Shown: piece by piece, positions 45,221 to 55,745 of the stretch
Layout: each line of letters starts with the position of its first letter
How positions within the stretch are numbered: position 1 is the first letter of the stretch
DNA from: Humulus lupulus
Lineage: Eukaryota; Streptophyta; Magnoliopsida; Rosales; Cannabaceae
Direction: 5' to 3'
Length of the DNA stretch: 64,000 nucleotides
Assembly (NCBI RefSeq): GCF_963169125.1
Contig: NC_084802.1
Span: 35,285,607 to 35,349,606, forward strand
Notes under the pieces: model-generated
Seen by the model: the letters and a program-made list of their open reading frames with translations, nothing else
Databases searched by the model: none
Told to the model about the DNA's origin: nothing
Position numbers and translations under genes: made by a program

Positions 45221-45603
45221 TTGAAGAATGAATTTGTTGAAGAAAACACGAGGATGATGCTTGAAGTTGATCGTAGATGTCTCAGATCGAACTGAGGATG
45301 CTGGTTTTCTGGGAGGTTTTTCTGAGTGTTCTTGAGGAGATAAAAGGTTTGGGTAAAAAATGAAAAGAAGTGAAAGGGCATGTATTTATACTGATCAGAG
45401 GTGTTTATTGTGTAATATGAGATTTGAGGGTTTTTGCATGGGGAATGGAAATAACTATCGAATTGTTTCTAGGAAACTGTGAAAGTTATAATTACTTATT
45501 TTTTCAAAAAAGTAAGTGTTGAGAGATGTGACAGGTCAGAGAGATTGCTGGTCGAGTAAATTTATTAAATGTTGATCGCATTAAAATAAACTTGGGAGGC
45601 AAA
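45221..45603 (-). promoter_or_regulatory. Antisense-gene leader/promoter region and Tat-B polypurine tract
   Basis: On the minus strand this precedes the leader donor at 45,220 and should hold the promoter of the antisense gene. On the plus strand its right end, AACTTGGGAGGCAAA (45,589-45,603), is the polypurine tract of Tat-B. A related tract with six consecutive G occurs in Tat-C. Confidence 0.55.
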
Positions 45604-46252
45604 TGTTTATCCAAAAAATATTTGCTTGATGACATGGCACGATCGGGACACACATGGATAACACATGACTATTTAGTGATGATAGTTTGGTCGACCAACG
45701 ACCAAGAAACAGTAAGCTGCTCAATGGGCATAAAAAATATGCTGAACAGTAAGGAAGAAGATGTGCTGACATGTGCGACCAGGTCTGATCGTAGGAATGA
45801 AGACCAGATTCAAATGCAGTTATAAGTCGGATATTTCAAAGATATTTGACCCTCTTTATGTGTAACTATTATTATTTATGTTATTATTCAAATATGCTTG
45901 TAACAAAGATTGAACACAGTTCATCGACCCATACGAACATCTTTGAGCTTATAAATAGGACTCATGGAACTCATTTAAAGGACACATGATAATTTATATT
46001 GAGAGAGAACAAGTGCTTTAATACATGACTTTTGTATTCCACTTTGGAGCTTGTGCAACTTAGTGAACCCTAGTTTGCTGATCGCAAGTTTCAAAGCTTA
46101 CATCAATAAAATCACTAAGTGGACGTAGGTTATTACCAATCTCTGGGGTTGAACCACTATAAAATCTTTGTGTCGTTTAGTTCTTGCATTCAGCTTATTA
46201 ATTCTTATCATTTTTAGTGACTCCGTGTCGTTGGATAAATCACCAGTCAACA
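45604..46252 (+). mobile_element. Tat-B 3' LTR
   Basis: Starts TGTTTATCC and ends CCAGTCAACA, 649 bp. It is the partner of the left LTR, without the 172-bp insertion. TATAAATA is at 45,950-45,957. The target duplication ATATG follows. Confidence 0.93.
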
Positions 46253-47180
46253 ATATGGCTTTAGTTTTTGCAAATAAACAATGAATAATGATAATAATGC
46301 AATATTCTGAACCCTAGATGTTAATCAAGATTCAAATTTAAAGTATGAGTGCAATTTTTGAAAATCAAAGATACATGTTCATAATATAAATGTTAATCTT
46401 GAATATAATAAACTAAATGATTAAATGATGATAAGATGAACTTAGATACATTTAATCATCTATTCCAACGATGAAAAACATAATAGAATGACAAAATACA
46501 TGATTAGGGTTAGAGAGATACAACATTTGTATTGAGCAACTTGAATCTTCAAACTTGGAGAACTTCTAAGGCTTATAAAAAATAAGAATATTATTGTCCG
46601 AAATATCTATTCCAAGCCTTCCTAATTGCTTGAAGCTTCAACTAAGTAGAATGAGATTTGGGATTGAACAAGCCTTGAAACTCATGCAAGTTAAGCAAGC
46701 TTGATGAGTTTCTTGGAGAAAACTTTGCTCTTAGAAAGCTAGAGAGAGAGTTGGAAGTGTGATAACGGGTTTTCAACTCTAATAACCCATATATATAGTG
46801 CAGGCATCATCATTAGTATAACCAATAGGATTAGAGCATTTAAAACACACAATTTGGAGCATTTTACGTAAACTGTATGGCCCTAAAAGACCGCCCAGGC
46901 GATGTATCGCCTATCAAGTGATGCATTGCCTGATAGTAGGCGACGTATCGCCACCCTCTCTGACTTTGGACCCTTAATGGTCCTAAAATTGCTCCAAATG
47001 CTACCAAACTTTTTGGGAATGTTTGGATACCTCATTGTATCACTTTAGACCTATAAACGTCACTTTTAGATGCCTTCTACGCAATCTCATGTTTTCACTT
47101 CTCTTTAAGTAAAAAACCGTTAAGTATTTTACACCTCAACGTCTAAACATCTTAACCATTATATTTAACCAATCTCAACA
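46253..47180 (-). mobile_element. Copia-2 3' LTR, main part
   Basis: On the minus strand the LTR starts TGTTGAGATTGG at 47,180, next to the tract CCAAGTGGGGGAA, and runs left to the Tat-B insertion. With the 15 bases at 34,299-34,313 the LTR is about 940 bp. A TATA-like ATATATA lies near 46,790. Palindrome words occur at 46,898-46,952. It is related to the copia-1 LTR at its start (TGTT..GATTGGTTAAATA) but has diverged strongly. Confidence 0.85.
46898..46952. repeat. GGCGATGTATCGCC palindrome cluster in copia LTR
   Basis: GGCGATGTATCGCC (46,898-46,911) and GGCGACGTATCGCC (46,939-46,952) flank a degenerate copy (GTGATGCATTGCC). The core is almost the same as the gypsy solo LTR motif at 2643-2677, though the elements belong to different superfamilies. 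Confidence 0.88.
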
Positions 47181-47735
47181 TTCCCCCACTTGGTTAAATA
47201 TAATCCTCTCTTCTCAGCTTAACAGTTTTGGTGCATAAAATAAAGTATCTTTCGATTTGAACTTCATCTTAGTGAAAGTATTACAAAGCCTTGTCGAAGT
47301 CATTGGTGTCTTAAAGTTTGAACCAAGTACTTCTTAATGATAAAACCAGTAACACCATACACACCTCCATTTGACCATTCATTTTCCCACTTTTCTTGCT
47401 TAGCACTCATATGGCCATGTGCTCATCCATTTCATGAACTTTCCAGGGAGAAACTCCAACTCCCATGAGAGGCGGCACCACCTTTAAGCTCACATAGGTG
47501 AAGTTCTTACAACATCTTTGCTACCTTTAGAGATGCTTGTTGCACACAACTGAACTTCATTAAAAGCCTTAGGCTTAACCCTCACTCGGTAGCAACCAAC
47601 ACTAACCATTTTTGGATGGAACTCATGATTTTGTTAGTGTTGAAACAATTCTCCCAATAACTTGTTCTTACCCATTGAACTCTTGCCCTTGATGTTCATA
47701 AGTTTGGAGTTGGGTTACCATCATTGGTTAATATA
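47181..47735 (-). other. Copia-2 3' untranslated region and polypurine tract
   Basis: Non-coding, between the pol stop (47,736-47,738) and the LTR. It is related along most of its length to 13,432-13,979 of copia-1. Confidence 0.85.
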
Positions 47736-49111
47736 TTATTCTAGTAGTTTTAGTCCCATCCCTTTTGAAGTAGAAATTACTAACCTCTTCATAAGAGGTT
47801 TTGTAAATGGATCCGCTAAGTTCTCACTTGTCTTAACATATTAGATCGATATGATTACTCCACGAATCAATTGTCTCACATACTCATGTTTTAGACTTAT
47901 ATGTCTATACTTCCCATTATATATGCCATTATATGCTCTAGCCAATGTGGCTTGACTATCACAAAGTATCGATATCATCTATACCTCATCCACGGAAATC
48001 GAGATCTCCAACATGAGATCCCTAAGCCACTCAGCCTCTTTGTTGGTTGCCGCTAGAGCTATAAATTCGGCCTCCATGGTTGAGTGTGAAATACATGTTT
48101 GTTTCTTAGAACCCCAAGAAACCGGTCCTCCTCCGAGCATAAACACCCAACTACTTGTGGAGAGATTATCTCCTACACTTGATATCCAACTCACATCGGA
48201 ATATCCTTCAAGTATCTTTGGGAACTTTGAATATTGGAGGCCTAGCTGCTTGGTCCTTTTAAGGTACCCTAGAACTCTCTCATTCTCTTTCCAATGTTCC
48301 ATTCTTGGATTGCCAGTAAACCTACTTAGTTTACTAACCACATATGCAATATCCGCTCTTGTACAACGAGCGGCGTACATTAGACTCCCTAATGCACTTG
48401 CATACTCAAGTTGAGCCACTGCTCTACCATTATTCTTTTCAAGCTTTATGCTTGAATCAAATTGTGTATTTGCCTCTTTGATTTTGAGATGACTAAACTT
48501 GTCAATTACTTTCTCAACATAGTGTTCTTGACTTAAGGCATAACCCCCACTATTTCTTCTCACTTTTATACCCAAGATGGTATCAACCTCTCCAAGGTCT
48601 TTCATCTTGAAAGTGGAAGATAGAAACCTCTTTGTTTCCATTATGCCTTTCATATCATTACTCAAAATCAACATATCATCAACATATAGACACACCAAGA
48701 TGACATAGTCATCACAAGTATTAGAGTATAAGCACTTGTCCGCATTATTGTGTCTAAACCCATCATAAATTATGGCTTTATCAAATTTCTCATGCCATTT
48801 TTTCAGTGCTTGCTTTAAACCGTATAATGATTTAACAAGCCTACACACTTTATGTTCATTTCCATTTAGAACAAAAGCCTCTAGTTGTTCCATATAAATC
48901 TCCTCATCGAGATCTCCATTTAGGAATGCTGTTTTGGCAATCCATTTGATGAACATAAAGGTTATATATTGATGATAAGGCAAATAGTATTATTATAGTG
49001 GTTGTCCTAGCAACTGGTGCTTACGTATCAAAATAATCGACTCCTTCCTTTTGTTTAAACCCTTTGGCTACTAGTCTTGCATTGAAGGTTTTGTAATGTG
49101 CCATCGGTGTG
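47736..49111 (-). pseudogene. Copia-2 reverse transcriptase and RNase H
   Basis: On the minus strand a 334-codon open stretch (48,983-47,979) reads [34 protein letters not shown] and [15 protein letters not shown] (catalytic YVDD). It continues [61 protein letters not shown] and [25 protein letters not shown]. After a single stop at 47,979 the same frame continues [33 protein letters not shown] and ENLADPFTKPL to the pol end. The stretch 48,984-49,111 is the frame-broken RT fingers region. It is a second, better-kept copy of the copia-1 family. Confidence 0.93.
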
Positions 49112-49681
49112 CTATTTCCTCCGAAATACCCACATGCACCCAATTGGTTTTGAACCTTGTGGAAGGTCTACCAATTTGCATGTGTGGTTTGAAATAATTG
49201 AATCCATCTCATCATTTATTGCCTCTTTCCAAAAAGCAGAGTCTCTCGAAGACATTACTTCTTGGAATGTTTTGGGATCATCCTCAACTTGAAGAGTCAT
49301 AGGAAATTTCCATGTGACTTCTTCAAGGTTTCCCTCTACTAGGTAGAGTGTCTCCATTTGGGAACATGTCTCATTTGATCCCAATTCTTTAAGCCTTTGG
49401 CTCTCCGAGGCAATATAGCTTGCTCATCAACCTTTGGATCTTTCTCTTTAAGTGATTCTCCAACACTTGTGGGTTCTTGAGAATTGCTATCACAATATAA
49501 CATTTTCTCAAAGAACTCCACTTCTCTTGATTCAATTATCACATTAGACTCCAAGTCTAATACCCTATAGGCCTTGCTATTTGAGGCATAGACAACAAAT
49601 GCAAATTTTACGGCCCTTGGACCCAACTTGGTCCTTTTAGGCTCTGTGCTCTTGCAATACGCGAGACACCCCCACACTTTA
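49112..49681 (-). pseudogene. Copia-2 integrase end and RT entry
   Basis: Minus-strand pieces read KVWGCLAYCKSTEPKRTKLGPRAVKF and LLxLESNVIIESREVEFFE-type sequence (49,689-49,339). Then come ETLYLVEGNLEEVTWKFPMTLQVEDDPKTF and WKEAINDEMDSI (49,384-49,112). These match copia-1 7,330-7,910. At 49,682 a chromovirus LTR begins. The upstream part of copia-2 (integrase core, gag, 5' LTR) should lie beyond all elements to the right, outside the window. Confidence 0.9.
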
Positions 49682-52082
49682 TGTAACACCCTGGATAACC
49701 AAGGTCGTTACACTGTGTGATTACAAAGGTGAAAAACTTGCTAATCAAGTCATATAGTTGAAAATGTGACCCTAAAGTCGTAATTAGGTTAGGGTTAAAA
49801 TATTTTGGTCATAAACAAGAAATTTCTCATTAAAATAAACGTTTAATACATGGGATCCCAAAATAGGTTTTAAAGGACAGTTTACAAAATTTCAAAGTTT
49901 ATGTATAACCGCAAGCCACTTTAATGGAAAAATAGGCACTTTAGGTTCTCCTGTCCCTGTACCATTTCTCGGCCGTGGCGGCCGATCAGCTGACTATGTA
50001 CATTCTTCCCCAGAGCTCTCCAACTCAGGACTGGTCCACCTTTCCCTTTCCTTTAACTGCACCACGTAGCACCCGTGAGCCAAGGCCCAACAAGAAAACC
50101 ATAATGCAGAGCGTAAATGATAAATCAATAGTCAGATAATTCACAAATCATCAATCAGATAATGAACATGCCATAATTATCAGATTAATAACAATAAACA
50201 TATCACACAATATTCAGGGTCGACGCCCTTAGGCTGCACCCTCTGATTATCCCACTGACTCAGGCTCGCTTAGGCCGAGCTCAGTGATTATATACTTAAC
50301 CTCAGCTACTAGTGGCCAAGCCGTGTCCTTATGCGCTAATAATAATTCCGGCACTCTTAGGCCATTTATTTCATGTTCACATGGCATAATACCATCATAC
50401 AATATTACATGCAAGTATAGGGAACTCTTAGTCCCAACATAACCACATGACTGGGTGCAGTTTTCTTACCTTTGATTCCGAGCGCTTTGGCTAATTGAGA
50501 TGACCCATGAGTACAATCCCGTCCGAGCCCTAGCGTACGCCTAGTCACAACTGTAAAATAGAATCCTCATTAACATTCAATTCTGTAATCCGAATTTGGA
50601 ACCAATCCTAAGCTCTCGGGAAGCTCAATGCCACCAAACGAGGTGGTGGAATCGACCCCCAAGCCCCCAAGCAAAAACCCTAAAAAAGAATACCCAAAAC
50701 CCATTTTTGGAGGCAGGGTAGCACTATAGCACCACAAGAGGGGCGCTACAACACTACAGTCAGAGAGCCAACCCCCTAGAAACCAAGCATAGCGCTATAG
50801 CGCTCCTATCCTAGCACTACAGCGCTACAACCAACACATGCAAAACTTCTGGGTTTTTCCTTCGAACTTTCCCGAGCCAGAGCTCCAAAGACCCATTCCA
50901 AACTTCAACTAAACTCAAAATTGATCTTATATCTCACTATACCTTAGCTAAAACAACCTAACAACATCAAAAACTTGGCTACAAGCATCATCAAACACAG
51001 AAAAATAGAATTGAGCTTGAAGCTCAAGAACTTCATCTGAAACCCAGAAACTCAAATGATCAAGACCAGAAATTATTACCTTTAATGGGAGAATCCGACC
51101 CTAGGTTGCTCTTAGTGCCCTTCCAACTTTAGTTCCTCCAATCCCCAAGCTAAAGTCCTTAAATTCCCATCCAAAATTCAAGTTCAGAAATCAACCTCAA
51201 CAAAACTAAGAAATCTCAAAAACAACCTTAAACCTTACCTTAATTTGAGAATTAATTCTAGCTAACCCCCTTCATTTACTTCAAGAATCAAAGTTCCAAG
51301 ACTTAGCCTAGACTTTCTCCGAGTTCTTAGCTTCAAATTCACAAGAGAGGGAGAGAGAGAAATATCAATTCGTGACAGAGAGAGAGAGAGAGATAGGTTT
51401 GGTTGTCTGTTTTCTTCCTTCTTTTTCTTTCCTTTCCTTTTCAGCTTCTACCCCTTTCTACAACTTCCACTAGATTCTAAAATGAGTAGAATACATTATT
51501 TATCTCATTTTAAAAATCAAAAGACCCTTTTTCCCTCCCAATTAAATCCAAGTCTCTTAATCACTCCAAGGGCATTTTGGTCATTTGCTCCCAATTCCCG
51601 CTAATTCCTCGAGTGTCCCTAACGTTTACCACTTAAATCCCATCATCTAATTAATCACCAATTATTTTCCCCAATGTCAAATAGTCTCCAATATTTCCCA
51701 AATTCCTAGAAATACCCCCAGGCTCCTCCGAGTCGGGTATAAATCCCCATCGTGACTATTTCGCTAAACCGCTCGCTAGGATCGCCTTGAGCCATATGCT
51801 GCAAATACATCCACATAATAATGTGGTCTTAACAATTTATCACAAATAATCACATTTATGCCCTCAACGGGCCAAAATTACGAATATGCCCTTATAATCT
51901 AAACAGGGCCTACATGCATACTAATACTCATAATCATGCATCTCATATATCCATATAATCATATAAGCATGCTTATCACATAATCATGCATTAAATAATT
52001 TAAATCACATATAAACCAATTATGCCCTCCCGACACACTAATCAAGGCCCTTAAGCCTTATTAGTGATTTTGGGTCGTTACA
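49682..52082 (-). mobile_element. 3' LTR of chromovirus gypsy-2
   Basis: Plus-strand reading starts TGTAACACCC and ends GGGTCGTTACA, 2401 bp. The next bases, ACTATCCCCTCCT, are the complement of a polypurine tract, proving minus orientation and a 3' LTR. A palindrome cluster lies at 50,715-50,830 and the conserved block (CTGCACCACGTAGCACC) near 50,056. A (GA)n microsatellite is at about 51,345-51,392. The candidate target copy is CTTTA (49,677-49,681). Confidence 0.92.
50715..50830. repeat. AGCGCTATAGCGCT palindrome cluster in LTR
   Basis: AGCGCTATAGCGCT is a perfect palindrome near 50,790. Variants AGCACTATAGCACC, GGCGCTACAACACTACAG and AGCACTACAGCGCTACA lie on both sides. The core resembles the gypsy-0 motif GCGCTGTAGCGC. 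Confidence 0.88.
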
Positions 52083-54597
52083 ACTATCCCCTCCTACTGA
52101 GAATTTCTTCCTCGAAATTTTACCTGAATAACTCAGGATATTGATCCCGCATCGCTGACTCAGGCTCCTAGGTCACCTCCTTGACCCTACTATTCCTCCG
52201 TAATACTTTAACCAGAGGAATTGTCTTATTCCGTAGGACTTTATCCTTCTGATCTAAAATCTGAACTGGTCACTCCTCATAGGACAAATCTATCTGCAAT
52301 TCCCATTCTTTATACTTCAACACATGTGTCGTATCTGAGACGTATTTCCGGAGCATAGAAACATGGAATACGTCATGAATTCCCGACAACGACAGTGGCA
52401 AAGCTAACCTGTAAGCCACCTGTCCGATCCTTTCTAGGATCTCAAAAGGTCTGATGAATCTAGGGCTCAGCTTACCCTTTTTCCCAAACCACCTCACCCC
52501 TCGCAGTAGTGAAACTCGCAGAAACACGTGGTTTCCAACCTGGAACTCCACGTCCCTACGCTTAGGATTAGTGTAGCTTTTCTGTCTGCTTTGTGAAGCG
52601 AGCATTCGAGCTTAGATCTTCTCAATAGATTCATTTGTCTTCTAAACCATGTCCAGTCCCAAATACTTCCTCTCACCCATCTCGTCCCAATGAATGGGTG
52701 ATCTACATCTCCTCCCATATAACATCTCATATGGAGCCACTCCAATCGTTGATTGATAACTGTTGTTGTACGAAAGTTCAATCAACGGAAGGTACTTACA
52801 CCAAGATCCCTCAAAATCAATTACGCATGCCCTAAGCATATCCTCCAACACCTGAATCGTCCTCTCAGATTGTCCATCAGTTTGAGGATGAAAGGCCGTG
52901 CTGAACTTCAACAATGTCCCTATAGCCTTTTGCAAACTACCCCAAAACTTGGAGGTAAAGATAGGATCCCGGTCTGACACTATAGACTTAGGAACCCCGT
53001 GAAGACATACAATCTTTCTCACATACAGCTTTGCATACTGATCCACTGTATAAGTTTTCTTCACTGGAAGAAAATGAGTTGACTTGGTGTATCTGTCCAC
53101 TATCATCCACACCGAGTCATGATGCCCCATTGTTCTGGGTAAACCTCCCACAAAGTCCATCGTAATATCCTCCCATTTCCACTCGGGAATACCCAAAGGT
53201 TGAAGCAACCCTGCTGGTCGCTGATGCTCAACTTTCACCTGCTGACAGGTTAAACATCTAGCCACATACTCCACCACATCCTTCCTCATTCCGGGCCACC
53301 AATACAACGTCCGTAGATCCTGATACATCTTTGTGGTACCCGGATGAAGTGAGTACGGGGTAGTATAAGATTCATCTAGTTTCTCTCGCCTAATCCCCAC
53401 ATCAGTCGGAACACAAATCTTACCCTGATACCATAGCAGACCAACCTCAGAAATAGTATAGTCCTTAGATACTCCTGCTAAGACATTCTCTCTAACTTCC
53501 TGTAATTGAACATCTACCAATTGACCCTCCTTAATCCGCTCCAGTAGGGTCGACTGTAGAGTAATGTTGGCCAACTGGCCCACCACCAATTCTATCCTCG
53601 CTCTGGCCATCTCATCAGCTAACTTTCTCGTTATCTGGGTGGAACTGAATAGCTGACCTAGGCCCCTCTGACTCAATGCATCAGCCACTATGTTGGCTTT
53701 CCCCGGATGGTAAAGAATATCACAGTCATAGTCTTTTACCAACTCTAGCCAATGCCTCTGCCTCATGTTCAAGTCCTTCTGCGTGAAGAAGTACTTCAAA
53801 CTCTTATGATCGATGTATATCTTGCACTTCTCCCCATACAGATAATGCCGCCAAACCTTTAGTGTAAATACCATCACTGCCAACTCCTAATCATGGGTAG
53901 GATACCGCTACTCATACTCCTTCAACTGTCATGATGCATAAGCTATATCCTTTCCATCCTGCATCAACACACAACCTAGACCCAACCTCGACGCGTCGCA
54001 ATAAACCACAAAATTTCCTTCCTCCGAAGGAAGACTCGGCACAGGTGTAGTAATAAATCACTGCTTCAATTCTTGAAAGCTGTTCTCACACTTGTCTGTC
54101 CAGACGAACTTCAAACTCTTCTGTGTCTATTCTGTCATCGGTGCAGCAATCTTCGAGAACCCTTCCACAAATCATCTGTAGTAACCTGCTAACCTGAGGA
54201 AGCTCCAAACCTCCGAGGCGTTCCTTGGCCACGACCAATCTCTCACTGCCTCCACCTTAGATGGATCCACCTTAATCCCATCTTTGCCAACTATATGTCC
54301 AAGGAATGTCACTTCCGGTAGCCAAAACTCACACTTCTTAAACTTATTGGTGCTCTCTCAACCTCTGCAAGACCTGTCGAAGATGTAACTCGTGCTCTGC
54401 CTCTGAACTCTCGATGAAGACAATGACAAATTGATCCAAGAAGTCCTTGAACATCCTGTTCATTAAGTTCATGAAGGTTGCTGGGGCATTAGTTAAACCA
54501 AACGACATGACCAGAAACTCATAGTGCCCATACCTCGTTCGGAAGGCCATCTTCGGTATATCCTCATCCTTGATCCTCAGCTAGTGATAACCAGATC
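52083..54597 (-). pseudogene. Gypsy-2 pol: part of RT, RNase H, integrase, chromodomain
   Basis: An open stretch of 413 codons (53,883-52,642) covers RNase H ([29 protein letters not shown]), the zinc entry ([26 protein letters not shown]) and a complete integrase triad: [17 protein letters not shown] and [18 protein letters not shown]. Downstream (52,605-52,270) are the post-core FEILERIGQVAYRLALP and DVFHVSMLRKY. Then come chromodomain remnants (PLVKVLRRN). RT (54,550-54,344) lacks the catalytic segment: FVIVFI joins SSEAEHE where IDDILVYS should be. Sequence stops abruptly at about 54,597 in RT. Other frame breaks lie between 53,884 and 54,343. Confidence 0.93.
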
Positions 54598-54887
54598 CCA
54601 ACATAGATAAAACTCAAAAGTAAAGCCCCCAATCAATTCAGTAGCTCAAACCCAAAAAAAACCCAAGCAAAAGCTTGGCCAAAGCCCCTTCAATCCAAAA
54701 ATTAGAGTTGAGTTTTCTAAAATCCCAAAAATCAACTGAAAATCAGAAAACACAAAGATTTAGGGCTGGAAATCGTTACCTCTGTTGCCCCAATCGAAGG
54801 TGAGTCTTTCCCCAAGCAATCCCGAGCCTAAACTAGCCTCGATTCTCCTTAAACCGCAAGAATTCTCAAGAAATTTGAGAGAGAAAG
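54598..54887 (-). mobile_element. Orphan LTR fragment, chromovirus type
   Basis: The sequence style (short GAATT/CAAAA-rich leader with ATCGTTACCTC) matches the mid-part of chromovirus LTRs in minus orientation, such as 50,950-51,360. It is not the gypsy-2 LTR itself. Neither terminus is present. It joins RT on the left and is cut by Tat-C on the right. Confidence 0.5.
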
Positions 54888-55524
54888 TGTTGACTGATCA
54901 TTTAGCCAACGACATGGAGTCACTAAAAATGATAAGAATTAATTAGCTAAATGCAAGAACTAAGCAACATGAAGATTTTATAGTGGTTCGGCCCCAGAGA
55001 TTGGTAATAACCTACGTCCACTTAGTGTTTCTATTAATGTAAACTTTGAAACCTGCGATCAGCAAACTACGGTTCACTAAGTTTCACAAGCTCCATAGTG
55101 GAATACAAAAGTCATGTATAAAAACACTAGTTCTCTTTGAATACCAATTATTGTCCCTCCTTAAATGAATCCCACGAGTCTTATTTATAGGTTCAAGGAT
55201 GTACATATGGGCCGTGTTTAAACTTTGTTATAACATATTTGAATAATAATAGAATTCATAATAGTTACACATAAAGAGGGTCAAATATCTTAGAAATATC
55301 CGACTTATAACTGTATTTGAACTCTGGCTTCGTTACTAAGATCAGACCTGGTCGCATATGTCAGCATATCTTCTGTCGTACTGTTCAACATCTTTCTTGA
55401 ATCCATCGAGTAGCTTGCTATCCCAGTCATTGGTTGACCATACTGTCATCACTAAGCAGTCACGTGCTATCCACATACGTCCATATTGTGCCACGTCATC
55501 TAGAAAATATTTTTCGGGTAAACA
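54888..55524 (-). mobile_element. LTR of Tat-C (same family as Tat-B)
   Basis: Minus-strand LTR starting TGTTTACCCG at 55,524 and ending GATCAGTCAACA at 54,888, 637 bp. It aligns along its length with the Tat-B LTRs and lacks the 172-bp insertion. The tract at 55,525-55,540 (complement of AACTTGGGGGGCAAA) marks it as a 3' LTR. Confidence 0.92.
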
Positions 55525-55745
55525 TTTGCCCCCCAAGTTTATTTTAATGCGATCAGCATTTAATAAACTTACTCGACCAACAATCCATCTGACCTGTCAC
55601 ATTTGTCAGTACTTACTTTTTCGAAAAGGCAAGTAATCATGACCTTTACAGTTTCCCATAAATGTTTTGATGGTTATTACAATTCCCCATGCATCGAAAC
55701 CCTATTCCCATTATTACCTTCCATTACAGCCCCAGGCAGTATAAA
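55525..55745 (-). mobile_element. Tat-C internal 3' end, truncated by gypsy-3
   Basis: Continues the Tat-B-like sequence upstream of the polypurine tract (compare 45,390-45,600). It is cut at 55,746 by the gypsy-3 LTR. The candidate target copy of gypsy-3 is ATAAA (55,741-55,745). The remainder of Tat-C is outside the window. Confidence 0.85.

Larger units (their letters stand above)
34314..46252 (+). mobile_element. Tat-B: complete Tat-lineage gypsy element with antisense gene
   Basis: This is an 11.94-kb element with two LTRs and a perfect target duplication ATATG (34,309-34,313 and 46,253-46,257). Order: LTR, primer site, gag, protease, RT, RNase H, second (archaeal-type) RNase H, integrase, spacer, antisense multi-exon gene, polypurine tract, LTR. 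Dual RNase H places it in the Tat lineage. The LTRs differ by roughly 9% by eye over about 610 aligned bases, besides a 172-bp insertion in the left one, so it is old. Pol has many stops. It sits in the copia-2 LTR. Confidence 0.93.
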
